From Phycisphaeraceae bacterium (GTDB lineage: Bacteria; Planctomycetota; Phycisphaerae; Phycisphaerales; UBA1924): a stretch of DNA of 64,000 nt. The first letter of the stretch is position 1, and the number at the start of each line of letters is the position of its first letter. This document shows positions 42,683-51,311 of the stretch, in pieces. A program made the translations under genes and the position numbers. Location of the stretch: the NCBI GenBank assembly GCA_020639155.1, contig JACKHF010000001.1, forward strand, positions 744,001 to 808,000, given 5' to 3'. The notes under the pieces were generated by a model. The model saw only the letters and a program-made list of their open reading frames with translations, did no database searches and was not told the origin of the DNA.

Positions 42683-43261
42683 ATGAAATACAAGAAAAAC
42701 AGCCTTGCAATTTCATTCGCTCTCTGTGCAGTTCTATCAATGACTCTCCTCTCCATCGTCACTGCTGGAGCCGTTGCAACTGATTTCCGTCGATCAAGGA
42801 TGCCGTATCCATTGGCAAGCAACAGATCTATTGCCAGAACATCGTATCTTGGGCCTGTAACAAACCTCAAGGGCGAACTCGAAGTCGTCCAGATTGCTCA
42901 GTACGGGTGGCCAACTCGATATCTTACGATCACTTTTCCTTATGCTACTTTCAGCAACCACTATCTCCCTTACGCAGGATTGCATATGTTCAACAGAGAC
43001 AAACGCGATGACACATTTGATTGGCACAAACGTGGACGGGACAGCATGCGGATTTCAAGAGGCATCTACGTCTCTGCGATGCCATTCCTGTTCTCATGGC
43101 TCCTGCTCTCATGTGTGATGCTTGTATTTGTAAATGCAACACGACTCGTTTTCAGAAAACGGCGAAAATCACACCAGTGCAAAGCGTGCGGGTACGACAT
43201 CACAGGGCTTAGGCCCTGCCCGGAATGCGATCACGCGACGCATACTACAGTTTCAGCGTGA
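42683..43261 (+). CDS. zinc-ribbon membrane protein, one-module form
   Basis: The 192-residue product has an N-terminal membrane helix (about 8-35), an extracytoplasmic part of about 90 residues with QYGWPTRYLTITFPYA, then RDSMRISRGIYVSAMPF, a second membrane helix (LFSWLLLSCVMLVFVNA) and a cytoplasmic zinc ribbon CKACGYDITGLRPCPEC. The ribbon type is characteristic of planctomycetes; function is unknown. It is the single-module relative of the two genes that follow. ATG 42683 is taken as start, 10 nt after the phosphatase gene. Its stop overlaps the next start (GTGA). Confidence 0.8.
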   Translation: MKYKKNSLAISFALCAVLSMTLLSIVTAGAVATDFRRSRMPYPLASNRSIARTSYLGPVTNLKGELEVVQIAQYGWPTRYLTITFPYATFSNHYLPYAGLHMFNRDKRDDTFDWHKRGRDSMRISRGIYVSAMPFLFSWLLLSCVMLVFVNATRLVFRKRRKSHQCKACGYDITGLRPCPECDHATHTTVSA

Positions 43262-43581
43262 CACGATTCCGACGTCATCTTTGTGTGTTTCTGGTCTGCT
43301 CAACCGTTGCGCTCATCGCGATCTGCGCAGCCACACTCGGCTCGCTCCTGCCCGAGATCGCAACAAAGCAGCTTGGCGGTATTCACATAAACATGATGTT
43401 TGACCCCGACGGATGGAGCGACGAAAAAGGGTATGTCGACGTGTGCGCGCAGCACACATATGGTGAACCGATCCGGTTCCTGACGATCTATGTGCCGTCG
43501 ATCGACATGATCGGAATGGATGAGGATGACATTTTTTTTAAAGGACTTTGCAGCACGCGGCGACCCGCTTCCCGCATTTAG
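43258..43581 (+). CDS. zinc-ribbon membrane protein, two-module form: 5' part before frameshift
   Basis: GTG 43258 overlaps the preceding stop codon (GTGA). The 107-codon product has a membrane helix (LCVFLVCSTVALIAICAATLG) and an extracytoplasmic part with YGEPIRFLTIYVPSIDM, like its neighbours. At the eight-T run at 43532-43539 the frame leaves the conserved pattern and stops 14 codons later. Removing one T joins it to the reading frame that continues at 43520-44272, giving about 337 residues, very close to the 339 of the next paralogue. A sequencing error, a real mutation or polymerase slippage would all explain this. Confidence 0.65.
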   Translation: MTRFRRHLCVFLVCSTVALIAICAATLGSLLPEIATKQLGGIHINMMFDPDGWSDEKGYVDVCAQHTYGEPIRFLTIYVPSIDMIGMDEDDIFFKGLCSTRRPASRI

Positions 43582-44272
43582 ACAGTCACGCACTGAGATT
43601 CGCATAGCAAGTGGTGTATATGTAGAGCCGGGAAGGCTGCTTGCGGTCTGGATGCCGTTTGCTGTTGTGCTCACCGTTGGCATACACCTGATTCGTGTTG
43701 GCTTCCCCCACTGCACAATCCGGGTTCTGTGCCTGACAGGTGTTTTCACGCTCATCGTGTTTCTATGCGTGCAGTTTGTACCAGTCATTGCTGATATCCG
43801 GCTAGGAAATCCGGGGCGGAGCAGCATTACCACGTGGCGTGACACAGCAACTCTCTTCGGACATGATCTGTACAATGTACGTGGCACGCGAATCGCCACC
43901 GAGTATGCAAAGCAATATACCTTTGGATGGCCTCACCCAGTCGTTACGCTCTACATCCCCTTCACAGACTCTAACAATCTCCAACCATTCCCGAACTTCT
44001 CACTCGCAAGCTTTGATGACCCTGCCTGGTGGACACCGCGTATGTCATCCGCCATGGTGCGCGTGATCCCAGGCGTGTACATCAACTGGCTGATGTCGCT
44101 GGGATGCTGGATTGCGCTGTGGGCAGCTGCGCTGTATCCGATCGCGATCATTCGGAGACTCACATTCAAAGCTCGAAAACCACATCATTGCACAGCGTGC
44201 CAGTACGACGTCACTGGGCTTGAGTTGTGCCCGGAATGCGGACTGCGCGTTGAGAATACAGTACTCCAATGA
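43520..44272 (+). CDS. zinc-ribbon membrane protein, two-module form: 3' part after frameshift
   Basis: This frame carries the remainder of the gene begun at 43258. It contains the module-end motif RTEIRIASGVYVEPGRLLAV, two membrane helices, a second extracytoplasmic module (QYTFGWPHPVVTLYIPF ... SAMVRVIPGVYINW), a last helix and the zinc ribbon CTACQYDVTGLELCPECG. The nominal ATG at 43520 lies within the conserved sequence upstream of the T-run and has no ribosome-binding site, so independent translation is unlikely. Its TGA overlaps the next gene's ATG (ATGA), supporting one continuous operon. Confidence 0.65.
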   Translation: MRMTFFLKDFAARGDPLPAFRQSRTEIRIASGVYVEPGRLLAVWMPFAVVLTVGIHLIRVGFPHCTIRVLCLTGVFTLIVFLCVQFVPVIADIRLGNPGRSSITTWRDTATLFGHDLYNVRGTRIATEYAKQYTFGWPHPVVTLYIPFTDSNNLQPFPNFSLASFDDPAWWTPRMSSAMVRVIPGVYINWLMSLGCWIALWAAALYPIAIIRRLTFKARKPHHCTACQYDVTGLELCPECGLRVENTVLQ

Positions 44273-45288
44273 AGCGCTCTGTCATGCGAAATCTGCTGTT
44301 GATCTTGCTCTGCGCGGTTGTTTCAGCCGTACTTCTTGCTGCGAGCGTTGTTGTGCCGCTGAAGCTCGATATTGATAACGACAAAGTTGGGGATGGGCAT
44401 GGCTGGCCGTACAAGAGCTTGCCCGATGGACGAATCTATGTTGACAACAACATACTTTGCTGCCGATACGGCGAGCCAGTCCCTCTTCTCTTTGTCTACC
44501 TCCCGCTAGACCTTATGGTTGGGGTGAGCGCTACCAGATTCATACCTCCATTTGAGGACCGATCTGACCCTCCCAAAGCGGACCTGAGCACTGACTCACT
44601 CCGAATATCGCAAGGAATCTATATCAGGCTTTTCCCGTTGATCAGCGTTTGGCTTGCCGGAACGCTGTTCTTCCGGTGTGCGCTTTGGGCGGCTTGCGTC
44701 GAGAGATTAAAGCTGTTTTCTTATCAGCGCTTTGCAATCAGTATGCTCTTTTCGCTTATTCTGATTTTGTTTCTGACGTGGCGCCCCATTCTCACAGACT
44801 TTGATCCAAACAGAAACATACGTGCAACGCCGTCTATCCACAAAACATCCTTCGCGCCGGGGATGCCACGCGAGGGCACCACCGAATATCAGTGGCTCAA
44901 CGAGCATTTCTATGGCTGGCCCGTCGCGCACACGATGGTGTACGAGTTGGATGATCGCCATGAAAAGAGCGTGCTACAACTCCCCAGAGTCCGATTGCAC
45001 ACGCTGAAAGATCTTGTCGATCCGATCCCGGAATACACACTCAACTGGGACAGTGTGCGCATCTCAAGGGGTGTGTACATCTCTGCGCTTCCATTCTTTC
45101 TTTGGTGGTTCGTGCTGACATGTGTCATGCTTGTGCCTTTCAATGCAGCTCGACTCGTTTTCAGAAAACGCAAAGAACCGCACCAGTGCAAATCCTGCGG
45201 ATACGACGCGACGGGGCTTGAAATATGTCCCGAATGCGGCACACAGGCCGGGCATCAGGATAACAGCAGCCGTCCGAATAACGAATGA
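44269..45288 (+). CDS. zinc-ribbon membrane protein, two-module form
   Basis: The 339-residue product has two similar modules. Module 1 is a membrane helix (10-32), an extracytoplasmic part with CRYGEPVPLLFVYLP, DSLRISQGIYIRLFPL and a helix. Module 2 is a helix, HFYGWPVAHTMVYELD, DSVRISRGVYISALPF and a last helix. A cytoplasmic zinc ribbon CKSCGYDATGLEICPECG and a hydrophilic tail follow. It is coupled to the gene before it (ATGA). The intact paralogue shows what the frameshifted neighbour should look like. Function unknown; the extracytoplasmic parts could sense or bind something and signal through the ribbon. Confidence 0.8.
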   Translation: MKRSVMRNLLLILLCAVVSAVLLAASVVVPLKLDIDNDKVGDGHGWPYKSLPDGRIYVDNNILCCRYGEPVPLLFVYLPLDLMVGVSATRFIPPFEDRSDPPKADLSTDSLRISQGIYIRLFPLISVWLAGTLFFRCALWAACVERLKLFSYQRFAISMLFSLILILFLTWRPILTDFDPNRNIRATPSIHKTSFAPGMPREGTTEYQWLNEHFYGWPVAHTMVYELDDRHEKSVLQLPRVRLHTLKDLVDPIPEYTLNWDSVRISRGVYISALPFFLWWFVLTCVMLVPFNAARLVFRKRKEPHQCKSCGYDATGLEICPECGTQAGHQDNSSRPNNE

Positions 45289-45457
45289 CCCACCGAAAAT
45301 GCACATCAGACCCGGTATCCGTTCCGCATCTGAAACATGTGGGCGTTGCTTTGCGTTGGCTTTGCAGTATGCCTGGAACGAGCCCGATACCATTGGGCTG
45401 CGCATCCTGACGATGTGCATCGTTCTGCCAGCCAGTGTTTTCTGATGGAGTCTGCCC

Positions 45458-46447
45458 GTGAACCAGCTAGCCCGCATCTCCCGGACCATCTCACGCTTTG
45501 CTGCAATACTTGCAGCCGCATCGGTCGGTACCAGCGCGCATGTCGCGTCAGCACAGGGCACACATCAGGCTCGCCCGCGTCCGCAGATGCCAGCCGTCGA
45601 TGTGCAGCTCAAGCAACTGCTTGGCGATACGCCGTACGTCCCGCTGATCAAGCGCGATGATGCTGGCAATCTCATCCCTTACCCCAATGACACCTACGTG
45701 TCCATCCTCGCGCTGAAGCACAATCCGCTGGTGACCGAGGACCTTGCAGACACGATTATGCCGTTCGCGATGCAGTGGCAGGACGACTACGACAGGCTGG
45801 TGGTTGATCTTGTGGATATCGCGCACGACATGGACACGGGGCTGATGAACAAGCTCGATCTGCACAATGAGTCGGACCTGATGACAGCGAACGAGATCAT
45901 GAAGATCATGATGATGCAGCCAGGACTTGTGCCATCGATGAACCCGCAGGTGCTTGCCGGTCAGGAGCCGATCGTCTCTATGCAGGTGTGGCAGGTGTCA
46001 AACCTGATGGGCCAGGAATATGTCATGGAGGAGGGCAAGGCTGCGGCCGCTGCGATCGAAGCGAGGATTGGCAAGGATTCGCCGGACGGGGCAATCGAAG
46101 CTGCCCGCGCCGTCATCACCAGCATGAGTGCAAGCTTCCAGTGGTCCTATACCAGGCAGCTCAATGAAGCCGCCGAGATCCTGCCGGAAGTGCTCGATCG
46201 GATGGAGATCGATGGGAAGCACCGTGGACTGTGGACAGCAATGTGGGAACAGGCAAGTGCAACTGATATGCCCGGCGCGACGACTGAAGCCGTGCGCAAG
46301 ATCATGAAAGAACTTCCCTATGAGGGCAAGCAGTCACTCCTGCGCATCACGCACGAGATCCGTCACGAGAAGCACACCGATCCGCAGGACCTCTATCCGC
46401 AGTTGTGGGATATCCGCAACAAGCCGGCGCTGCCGACGGGCGAATAA
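45458..46447 (+). CDS. exported protein of unknown function
   Basis: The 329-residue product has a signal peptide (RFAAILAAASVGTSAHVASA). The mature part is mostly helical, rich in Met and Asp/Glu (for example MKIMMMQPGLVPSMNPQ), and has no recognised motif or membrane segment. GTG 45458 follows GGAG by 7 nt. It lies between two groups of zinc-ribbon protein genes on the same strand, with gaps of 169 nt before and 24 nt after, so it may be expressed with the next gene. Confidence 0.7.
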   Translation: MNQLARISRTISRFAAILAAASVGTSAHVASAQGTHQARPRPQMPAVDVQLKQLLGDTPYVPLIKRDDAGNLIPYPNDTYVSILALKHNPLVTEDLADTIMPFAMQWQDDYDRLVVDLVDIAHDMDTGLMNKLDLHNESDLMTANEIMKIMMMQPGLVPSMNPQVLAGQEPIVSMQVWQVSNLMGQEYVMEEGKAAAAAIEARIGKDSPDGAIEAARAVITSMSASFQWSYTRQLNEAAEILPEVLDRMEIDGKHRGLWTAMWEQASATDMPGATTEAVRKIMKELPYEGKQSLLRITHEIRHEKHTDPQDLYPQLWDIRNKPALPTGE

Positions 46448-46471
46448 CTCTCGCGCATCACATCAGATGCG

Positions 46472-48094
46472 ATGCCGATCAATCTGTCTATCACGCTCCC
46501 TGCGATTGCATTTGTCATTGTCAGCGCAGCAGCTTTGGTGCGCTCACTTCTCGGCAAGCGTCTTGTAAGCCGACAGATTTGTCGCAAGTGTCGATACGAT
46601 ATCGACGCACTGATACCAAAGGACGCTCCGGGTGTCACGTGTCCGGAGTGCGGCACAATCTACACGTTCTCAAGCAGGCACAATCGCACCACCGCGGGAA
46701 GGTACCTGTTCCTGTGCCCGAAGCAACGCAACTGGTTCGCGATCATGATCAGCGCTCTTGCTGTTGCAGGTGGTGTGTGGCTGGTGTATGAACGCGGCCG
46801 GTATTCCCTGACACAACTCATGAAGATGCCCATGGCAAAGCTCGTCGGGTATTTGCCTGAGCACGGATCGATCAACGCAATGATCAACGATTCCGGTTCT
46901 GCTGATCCGATGCGTGTCTTTATGTACCGGCTTGTTGATCCACGTCTGGAAGAGACAGACCGTGTGCTCGCTGTCAGATATATGGCCAGCCTCCTCAACC
47001 CGGATGACGTGGAGATCACGGGGCGATGGCTGGATGCTGAGCGCATTCTCGAGTTGACACGCACGCACTGGAACGAGCTCGAACCAGAGTTCGTTTTCAT
47101 TCCCGACTGGCTTGACAGATACCCAGCCTTGCTGACCGAAGAGTCGCCGTGGTTCCTTCACTGGATGCTCAACGGTGTTCAGGAGGAACAAAACCTTCGG
47201 GCTGCTGTGCAGTACCTGCAGCGCGTTCGCGAAGCATCGCCACAACCAGTCGAGAATGCGAACCCCCACTACAGAACCGCCATCAACACAGCAATGCAAA
47301 GTCCAATCGCAAACAGGACGAGGGTCTTCGTTCCAGAACTGCTCGCGGTCATCCGTGATCCTTCCAGCAATCAGCATCTGTACGAAGAGACAACGCAACG
47401 GCTCATGACGGATGCGATGCACGATCATTTGTCATTCGATGAAGTGATTGGCTTGCTTCGCACCGACTATGCAGTGTCCCGTCAAGCAACTGCATCTCGC
47501 CATGACTTCACTCTCTCCCAGCAATACACGATTGATCTCCACACAGCTGTCTACTGGCCGGTGGTGTACCTCGGGTTCAAGGCTGACGACGCAATCGAGC
47601 ACGAAGAGGTCAGGTCAGCACTTCAGGCGCTTGAAGCATCAGACCGTATTGCGGATCGAACACTTGCCGCGCTGTTTCGTCGAGCTGCAACAGAGCCTGG
47701 CACGACGATTCTCGATCAGGCGATTCGCGCATCTCCATCGTCTTCTAACGCTACAAATATCGCGATTGCAATCCTGTTCTATGTTCCCAACGGCACGGAC
47801 AGAAAGACATATGTGCCGTGGCTCCGCTCGACCCTAATGACAGGAAACGAGATCATCCGCATCGCAAGCGCAGAACTGCTCATCCGTAAGTACCACGGGA
47901 TCGTGGATACGGGTCTTGAGGAATCGGTCTCCTGGCGCGAGCTTCTCACGAGCGCAATCGACCCCGATATGCCGTGGCTGACCTACACAATGAATCGGCA
48001 TATGCATGTTGCGACACCTCACATGATCGACCCACCCTCACAGCCGATGCCCGCATGGATCTGGAATCCCGATGATCCTCTGCTGACACCCTGA
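46472..48094 (+). CDS. membrane protein with N-terminal zinc ribbon and large helical domain
   Basis: The 540-residue product has a membrane helix at 6-28, then a zinc ribbon (ICRKCRYDIDAL ... VTCPECGTIY, about residues 38-66), a second helix at about 88-105 and a soluble region of about 430 residues. The soluble region is rich in short helices, resembling HEAT-type helical repeats without a clear consensus. The ribbon is related to the C-terminal ribbons of the neighbouring genes but sits at the other end of the protein. A small hairpin (CGCATC/GATGCG) directly precedes the start. Function unknown. Confidence 0.7.
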   Translation: MPINLSITLPAIAFVIVSAAALVRSLLGKRLVSRQICRKCRYDIDALIPKDAPGVTCPECGTIYTFSSRHNRTTAGRYLFLCPKQRNWFAIMISALAVAGGVWLVYERGRYSLTQLMKMPMAKLVGYLPEHGSINAMINDSGSADPMRVFMYRLVDPRLEETDRVLAVRYMASLLNPDDVEITGRWLDAERILELTRTHWNELEPEFVFIPDWLDRYPALLTEESPWFLHWMLNGVQEEQNLRAAVQYLQRVREASPQPVENANPHYRTAINTAMQSPIANRTRVFVPELLAVIRDPSSNQHLYEETTQRLMTDAMHDHLSFDEVIGLLRTDYAVSRQATASRHDFTLSQQYTIDLHTAVYWPVVYLGFKADDAIEHEEVRSALQALEASDRIADRTLAALFRRAATEPGTTILDQAIRASPSSSNATNIAIAILFYVPNGTDRKTYVPWLRSTLMTGNEIIRIASAELLIRKYHGIVDTGLEESVSWRELLTSAIDPDMPWLTYTMNRHMHVATPHMIDPPSQPMPAWIWNPDDPLLTP

Positions 48095-48112
48095 CATCTG
48101 CCCATCTACACT
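48083..48112 (+). promoter_or_regulatory. promoter of gatCA (probable leaderless mRNA)
   Basis: CTGACA (48083-48088) is followed by an 18-nt spacer and TACACT (48107-48112). The -10 ends 5 nt before ATG 48118, with no Shine-Dalgarno. Confidence 0.6.
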
Positions 48113-48117
48113 CGTGT

Positions 48118-48468
48118 ATGCCTGAAACGCAACCCTCCAGCACGCTGACAGACGCGGACATCCGCAAGATCGCACGACTTTCACGGCTCGCGGTCCCAGA
48201 CGACCAGATCCCCGCGATGCGCGAGAAGATCGGTGCTGCGCTCGGATATATCGAGCGTCTGCGATCTGTTGACCTCGAAGGTGTCGAGCCCATGGCAAAC
48301 CCAGCAGCTGTGTATTCCTCCGACTCGCCGGATTCGAACAGGCTTGACGACGACGCGATTGGCAAGATGCTTCCGACGCAAGCGCTCATGGACATGGCTC
48401 CCGCGACATCGCACGGGCAGTTCATCCTCGTTCCAAAGGTACTTGACGGTGAAGGCGGTGGCGCATGA
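48118..48468 (+). CDS. gatC: Asp-tRNA(Asn)/Glu-tRNA(Gln) amidotransferase subunit C
   Basis: The 116-residue product has the GatC N-terminal helix pair (LTDADIRKIARLSRLAVPDDQ, then MREKIGAALGYIERLRSVDLEG) and the Pro/Asp-rich linker VEPMANPAAV that wraps between GatA and GatB. It helps assemble the complex that amidates misacylated tRNA. Its end overlaps gatA by 4 nt (ATGA). gatB is not adjacent. Confidence 0.95.
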   Translation: MPETQPSSTLTDADIRKIARLSRLAVPDDQIPAMREKIGAALGYIERLRSVDLEGVEPMANPAAVYSSDSPDSNRLDDDAIGKMLPTQALMDMAPATSHGQFILVPKVLDGEGGGA

Positions 48469-49952
48469 GCAACCCAGACACACCATGCATGACAATTGCA
48501 GAGATTGTCGACGCAGTGACATCAAAGCGTGCAAGCGCGATGGAGATCACGAACCACTCGCTGGCAATGATCGATCGCGCAGAGCCGAAAGTGCACGCAT
48601 TTCTTGAGATCTTTCACGACCAAGCGCGCACGCAGGCAAAGGACATCGACGCACGCATTGCACGCGGCGAGACCATTGGCCCGCTCGCGGGCGTGCCCAT
48701 CGCCCTGAAGGACAACATGTGCCTGAGCTATGGAAGGACAACATGCGCGAGCCGGATTCTTGAGAACTTTGAGAGCCCGTACACCGCAACCGCGGTGCAG
48801 AAACTGATCGACGCTGGAGCTGTGATCATCGGCAAAACCAATCTCGATGAGTTTGCCATGGGCAGTTCGTGCGAGCACTCTGCTTTCGGTCCGACCAGGA
48901 ACCCGTGGGATACTGATCGCGTGCCCGGCGGATCATCGGGCGGAAGTGCCGCTGCGGTCGCATACGGTGCTGTACCAGCGTCGCTCGGATCAGACACGGG
49001 TGGCTCCATACGCCAGCCGGCTGCACTCACGGGTATCGTCGGGATCAAGCCGACCTACGGCAGAATCAGTCGATACGGGCTTGTTGCCTTTGCATCAAGT
49101 CTTGATCAGATCGGCCCGTTTACGCGCACTGTCGAGGACGGCGCGCGCATGCTCGACGCGATGTGTGGATTCGATCCACTCGACGCAACCAGCACAACGC
49201 TCGAACTTCCCCAACTGACCGGCGAGATTGATCAGCCGATCGAGCTTCTCACCATTGGCGTGCCGAAGCAGGCGCGATCCGACGCGGTGCATCCCGCTGT
49301 TGCAAAGGCGTTCAACGACGCGGTCAATGTGTATCGCTCGCTCGGTGCGAACGTGATTGATATTGATCTTGCGCACTCCGAGCTTGGCATCGCTGCGTAC
49401 TACATCGTCGCGCCCGCAGAAGCATCGAGCAACCTTGCAAGGTTCGACGGGATCCGTTATGGCAGACGAGCCGAGATGAAACCGGGCATGTCGCTCGAAG
49501 ATCTCTACGCGCAATCACGCGCTGAAGGATTCGGTGACGAGGTGAAACGACGCATCATGCTCGGCACCTACGCGTTATCATCCGGGTATTACGACGCGTA
49601 CTACACCACAGCGTTAAAAGCCCGCCGGCGCATCAAGGATGACTTTGACAGAGCATTCGACAAAGGTGTCCACGCGGTGCTGATGCCGAGCGCACCAGGG
49701 CCCGCGTTCCGGATTGGTGAGAAGACGAACGATCCGCTCGCACTCTATCTCGAGGATTTGTTCACTGTCGGCGCCAATCTCGCTGGACTTCCCGGTATAT
49801 CCATGCCAGCCGGGTTTGCTGAGATCGAGGGCAAGCAACTGCCCATCGGCGTGCAGCTTATTTCACCTGCGTACGACGAGAAGACCATGCTTCGCGCGGC
49901 TCGCACGTTCGAGAAAGCAACGAGCTTCCATAACCAGTGCGCATTAGTGTGA
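48465..49952 (+). CDS. gatA: Asp-tRNA(Asn)/Glu-tRNA(Gln) amidotransferase subunit A
   Basis: The 495-residue amidase releases ammonia from glutamine for the GatCAB complex. The amidase signature is intact: Lys82 in PIALKDNM, the cis-Ser Ser157 in PGGSSGGSAAAVA and the nucleophile Ser181 in SDTGGSIRQPAA, with the spacing known for GatA. YGRISRYGLVAFASSLDQIG follows. Together with gatC it indicates that Asn-tRNA or Gln-tRNA is made by the indirect route. The 3' end overlaps the convergent membrane-protein gene by 9 nt. Confidence 0.97.
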   Translation: MSNPDTPCMTIAEIVDAVTSKRASAMEITNHSLAMIDRAEPKVHAFLEIFHDQARTQAKDIDARIARGETIGPLAGVPIALKDNMCLSYGRTTCASRILENFESPYTATAVQKLIDAGAVIIGKTNLDEFAMGSSCEHSAFGPTRNPWDTDRVPGGSSGGSAAAVAYGAVPASLGSDTGGSIRQPAALTGIVGIKPTYGRISRYGLVAFASSLDQIGPFTRTVEDGARMLDAMCGFDPLDATSTTLELPQLTGEIDQPIELLTIGVPKQARSDAVHPAVAKAFNDAVNVYRSLGANVIDIDLAHSELGIAAYYIVAPAEASSNLARFDGIRYGRRAEMKPGMSLEDLYAQSRAEGFGDEVKRRIMLGTYALSSGYYDAYYTTALKARRRIKDDFDRAFDKGVHAVLMPSAPGPAFRIGEKTNDPLALYLEDLFTVGANLAGLPGISMPAGFAEIEGKQLPIGVQLISPAYDEKTMLRAARTFEKATSFHNQCALV

Positions 49953-51206
49953 TGGCTCAGGTTCGTTCCACCGGCTACACACAACCATGCACACGCCGAT
50001 GATCGAGAGCGTGCATGTGCGCAGGAAGAGATCAAGGAACGAGAGCGAGCTTGCGCGAAAACACTCGCGCACCATCGAGATCAGCACAACGCCGAAGCAT
50101 ACCGCAAGCACAACAAGCAGTGGCCTGCGAAGCGATTCAAGCAGTGGCTTGCTGGTACTTTCTTTTGTCTGAGCTGGCAACATGATCGCAACAACTGCGC
50201 GCGACAGCACGACGGGCACCGGCGCGAGCACGAGCACCTGCGCCGCACCAAAGCAGTGGTTGAGCACATCGCCGAGCACAACGCGGGATGCGTTCCCGAT
50301 CGCGCCGAACCCGAGGATCATCGCCTGGAACAGGCTCCAGATGCCTAGCGCCGCAATGAGCACGCTCGAAAGCCCGCCAATAAGAAGCCCCACGTCTGCA
50401 AGATTGATAGCGACGCGCTGCGTCAGTGTGAACGATGCTGCGTCATCATCCTCGTGCACTGCGATCGATCGCAGCTCATGCGCTGTCAACGGGCTCCCGA
50501 TCAGCGACCGCCACCACTTCCACGGCAGGTACCAGACAGGAATGCGCACAAACTCCGGGGTTGGTTCGTTGGATGACATTGGTTGTGATTGCACCGATGG
50601 AGCAACTGCATCAGATGATGCCGGAGTAGTTGCAAGAGTCTTGTCACTGTCTTCCTGGACAGATGCTTCTGTCTGCGTGTGATTTACCGGTTTACGCCGA
50701 TCATCAAAGGGGCTGTGTAGCTCGGTGTCTGCCTCTTCGTCGATGCGCTCAGCATCGCGTCCGGGCAGCAATGGTGTAACGCGTCCGACATCAACCATTC
50801 TTGGCTCATGCGTGACAGCACCGTTGGTGTGCGGAGGCAAGTCCGATTCTGTTTCGGTCACGCGTGCGTTCAGATCAAAGAGATCGTTCCGAACCCTCGC
50901 CCGCCGACGCGTAGCCGCGGTTTCACCCGCTTGCTTGATCTGGGCAAGTACATTCTCATCAACAAGTTCATCGCCCAGCGAGTCATCGTTGTTACCCGCT
51001 TCTGCAACTGTTATGTCAACTATGTCAACCGGCTTCAGCTCAACTGATGATGATGAAACCGGTGTCTCGTCGACCGGCACCGCTTGGCGTCTCGTCTCGG
51101 ACAATGCGTCGTGTGATAGCGATCCCTGAGGTGCCGATGGAGGATCGGTGTCGTTCAACTGGGTTTCTACACCCACCCACCATCGCTGTCCCTGCTGATC
51201 AGACAT
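49944..51206 (-). CDS. protein with disordered acidic N-terminus and C-terminal membrane domain
   Basis: The 420-residue product starts with about 215 residues of charged, Ser/Asp/Glu/Thr-rich sequence without fold signals, then a short conserved-looking segment (PVWYLPWKWWRSLIGSPL) and four to five membrane helices (about 265-405). No family was recognised. The layout (long cytoplasmic disordered arm, small membrane domain) resembles planctomycete membrane proteins of unknown role. ATG 51206 has GGGGA upstream; the extra residues from 51269 look non-conserved. Confidence 0.65.
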   Translation of the reverse strand: MSDQQGQRWWVGVETQLNDTDPPSAPQGSLSHDALSETRRQAVPVDETPVSSSSVELKPVDIVDITVAEAGNNDDSLGDELVDENVLAQIKQAGETAATRRRARVRNDLFDLNARVTETESDLPPHTNGAVTHEPRMVDVGRVTPLLPGRDAERIDEEADTELHSPFDDRRKPVNHTQTEASVQEDSDKTLATTPASSDAVAPSVQSQPMSSNEPTPEFVRIPVWYLPWKWWRSLIGSPLTAHELRSIAVHEDDDAASFTLTQRVAINLADVGLLIGGLSSVLIAALGIWSLFQAMILGFGAIGNASRVVLGDVLNHCFGAAQVLVLAPVPVVLSRAVVAIMLPAQTKESTSKPLLESLRRPLLVVLAVCFGVVLISMVRECFRASSLSFLDLFLRTCTLSIIGVCMVVCSRWNEPEPSH

Positions 51207-51311
51207 GCCGTCAATCCCCGCTGCATGGGTGCAGAATCCGCACCTCCGCTTCGGCGAATATACGCACAACTGGCTGAGTTTACAGGAATCGACGCCGATC
51301 GACAGGCACGC

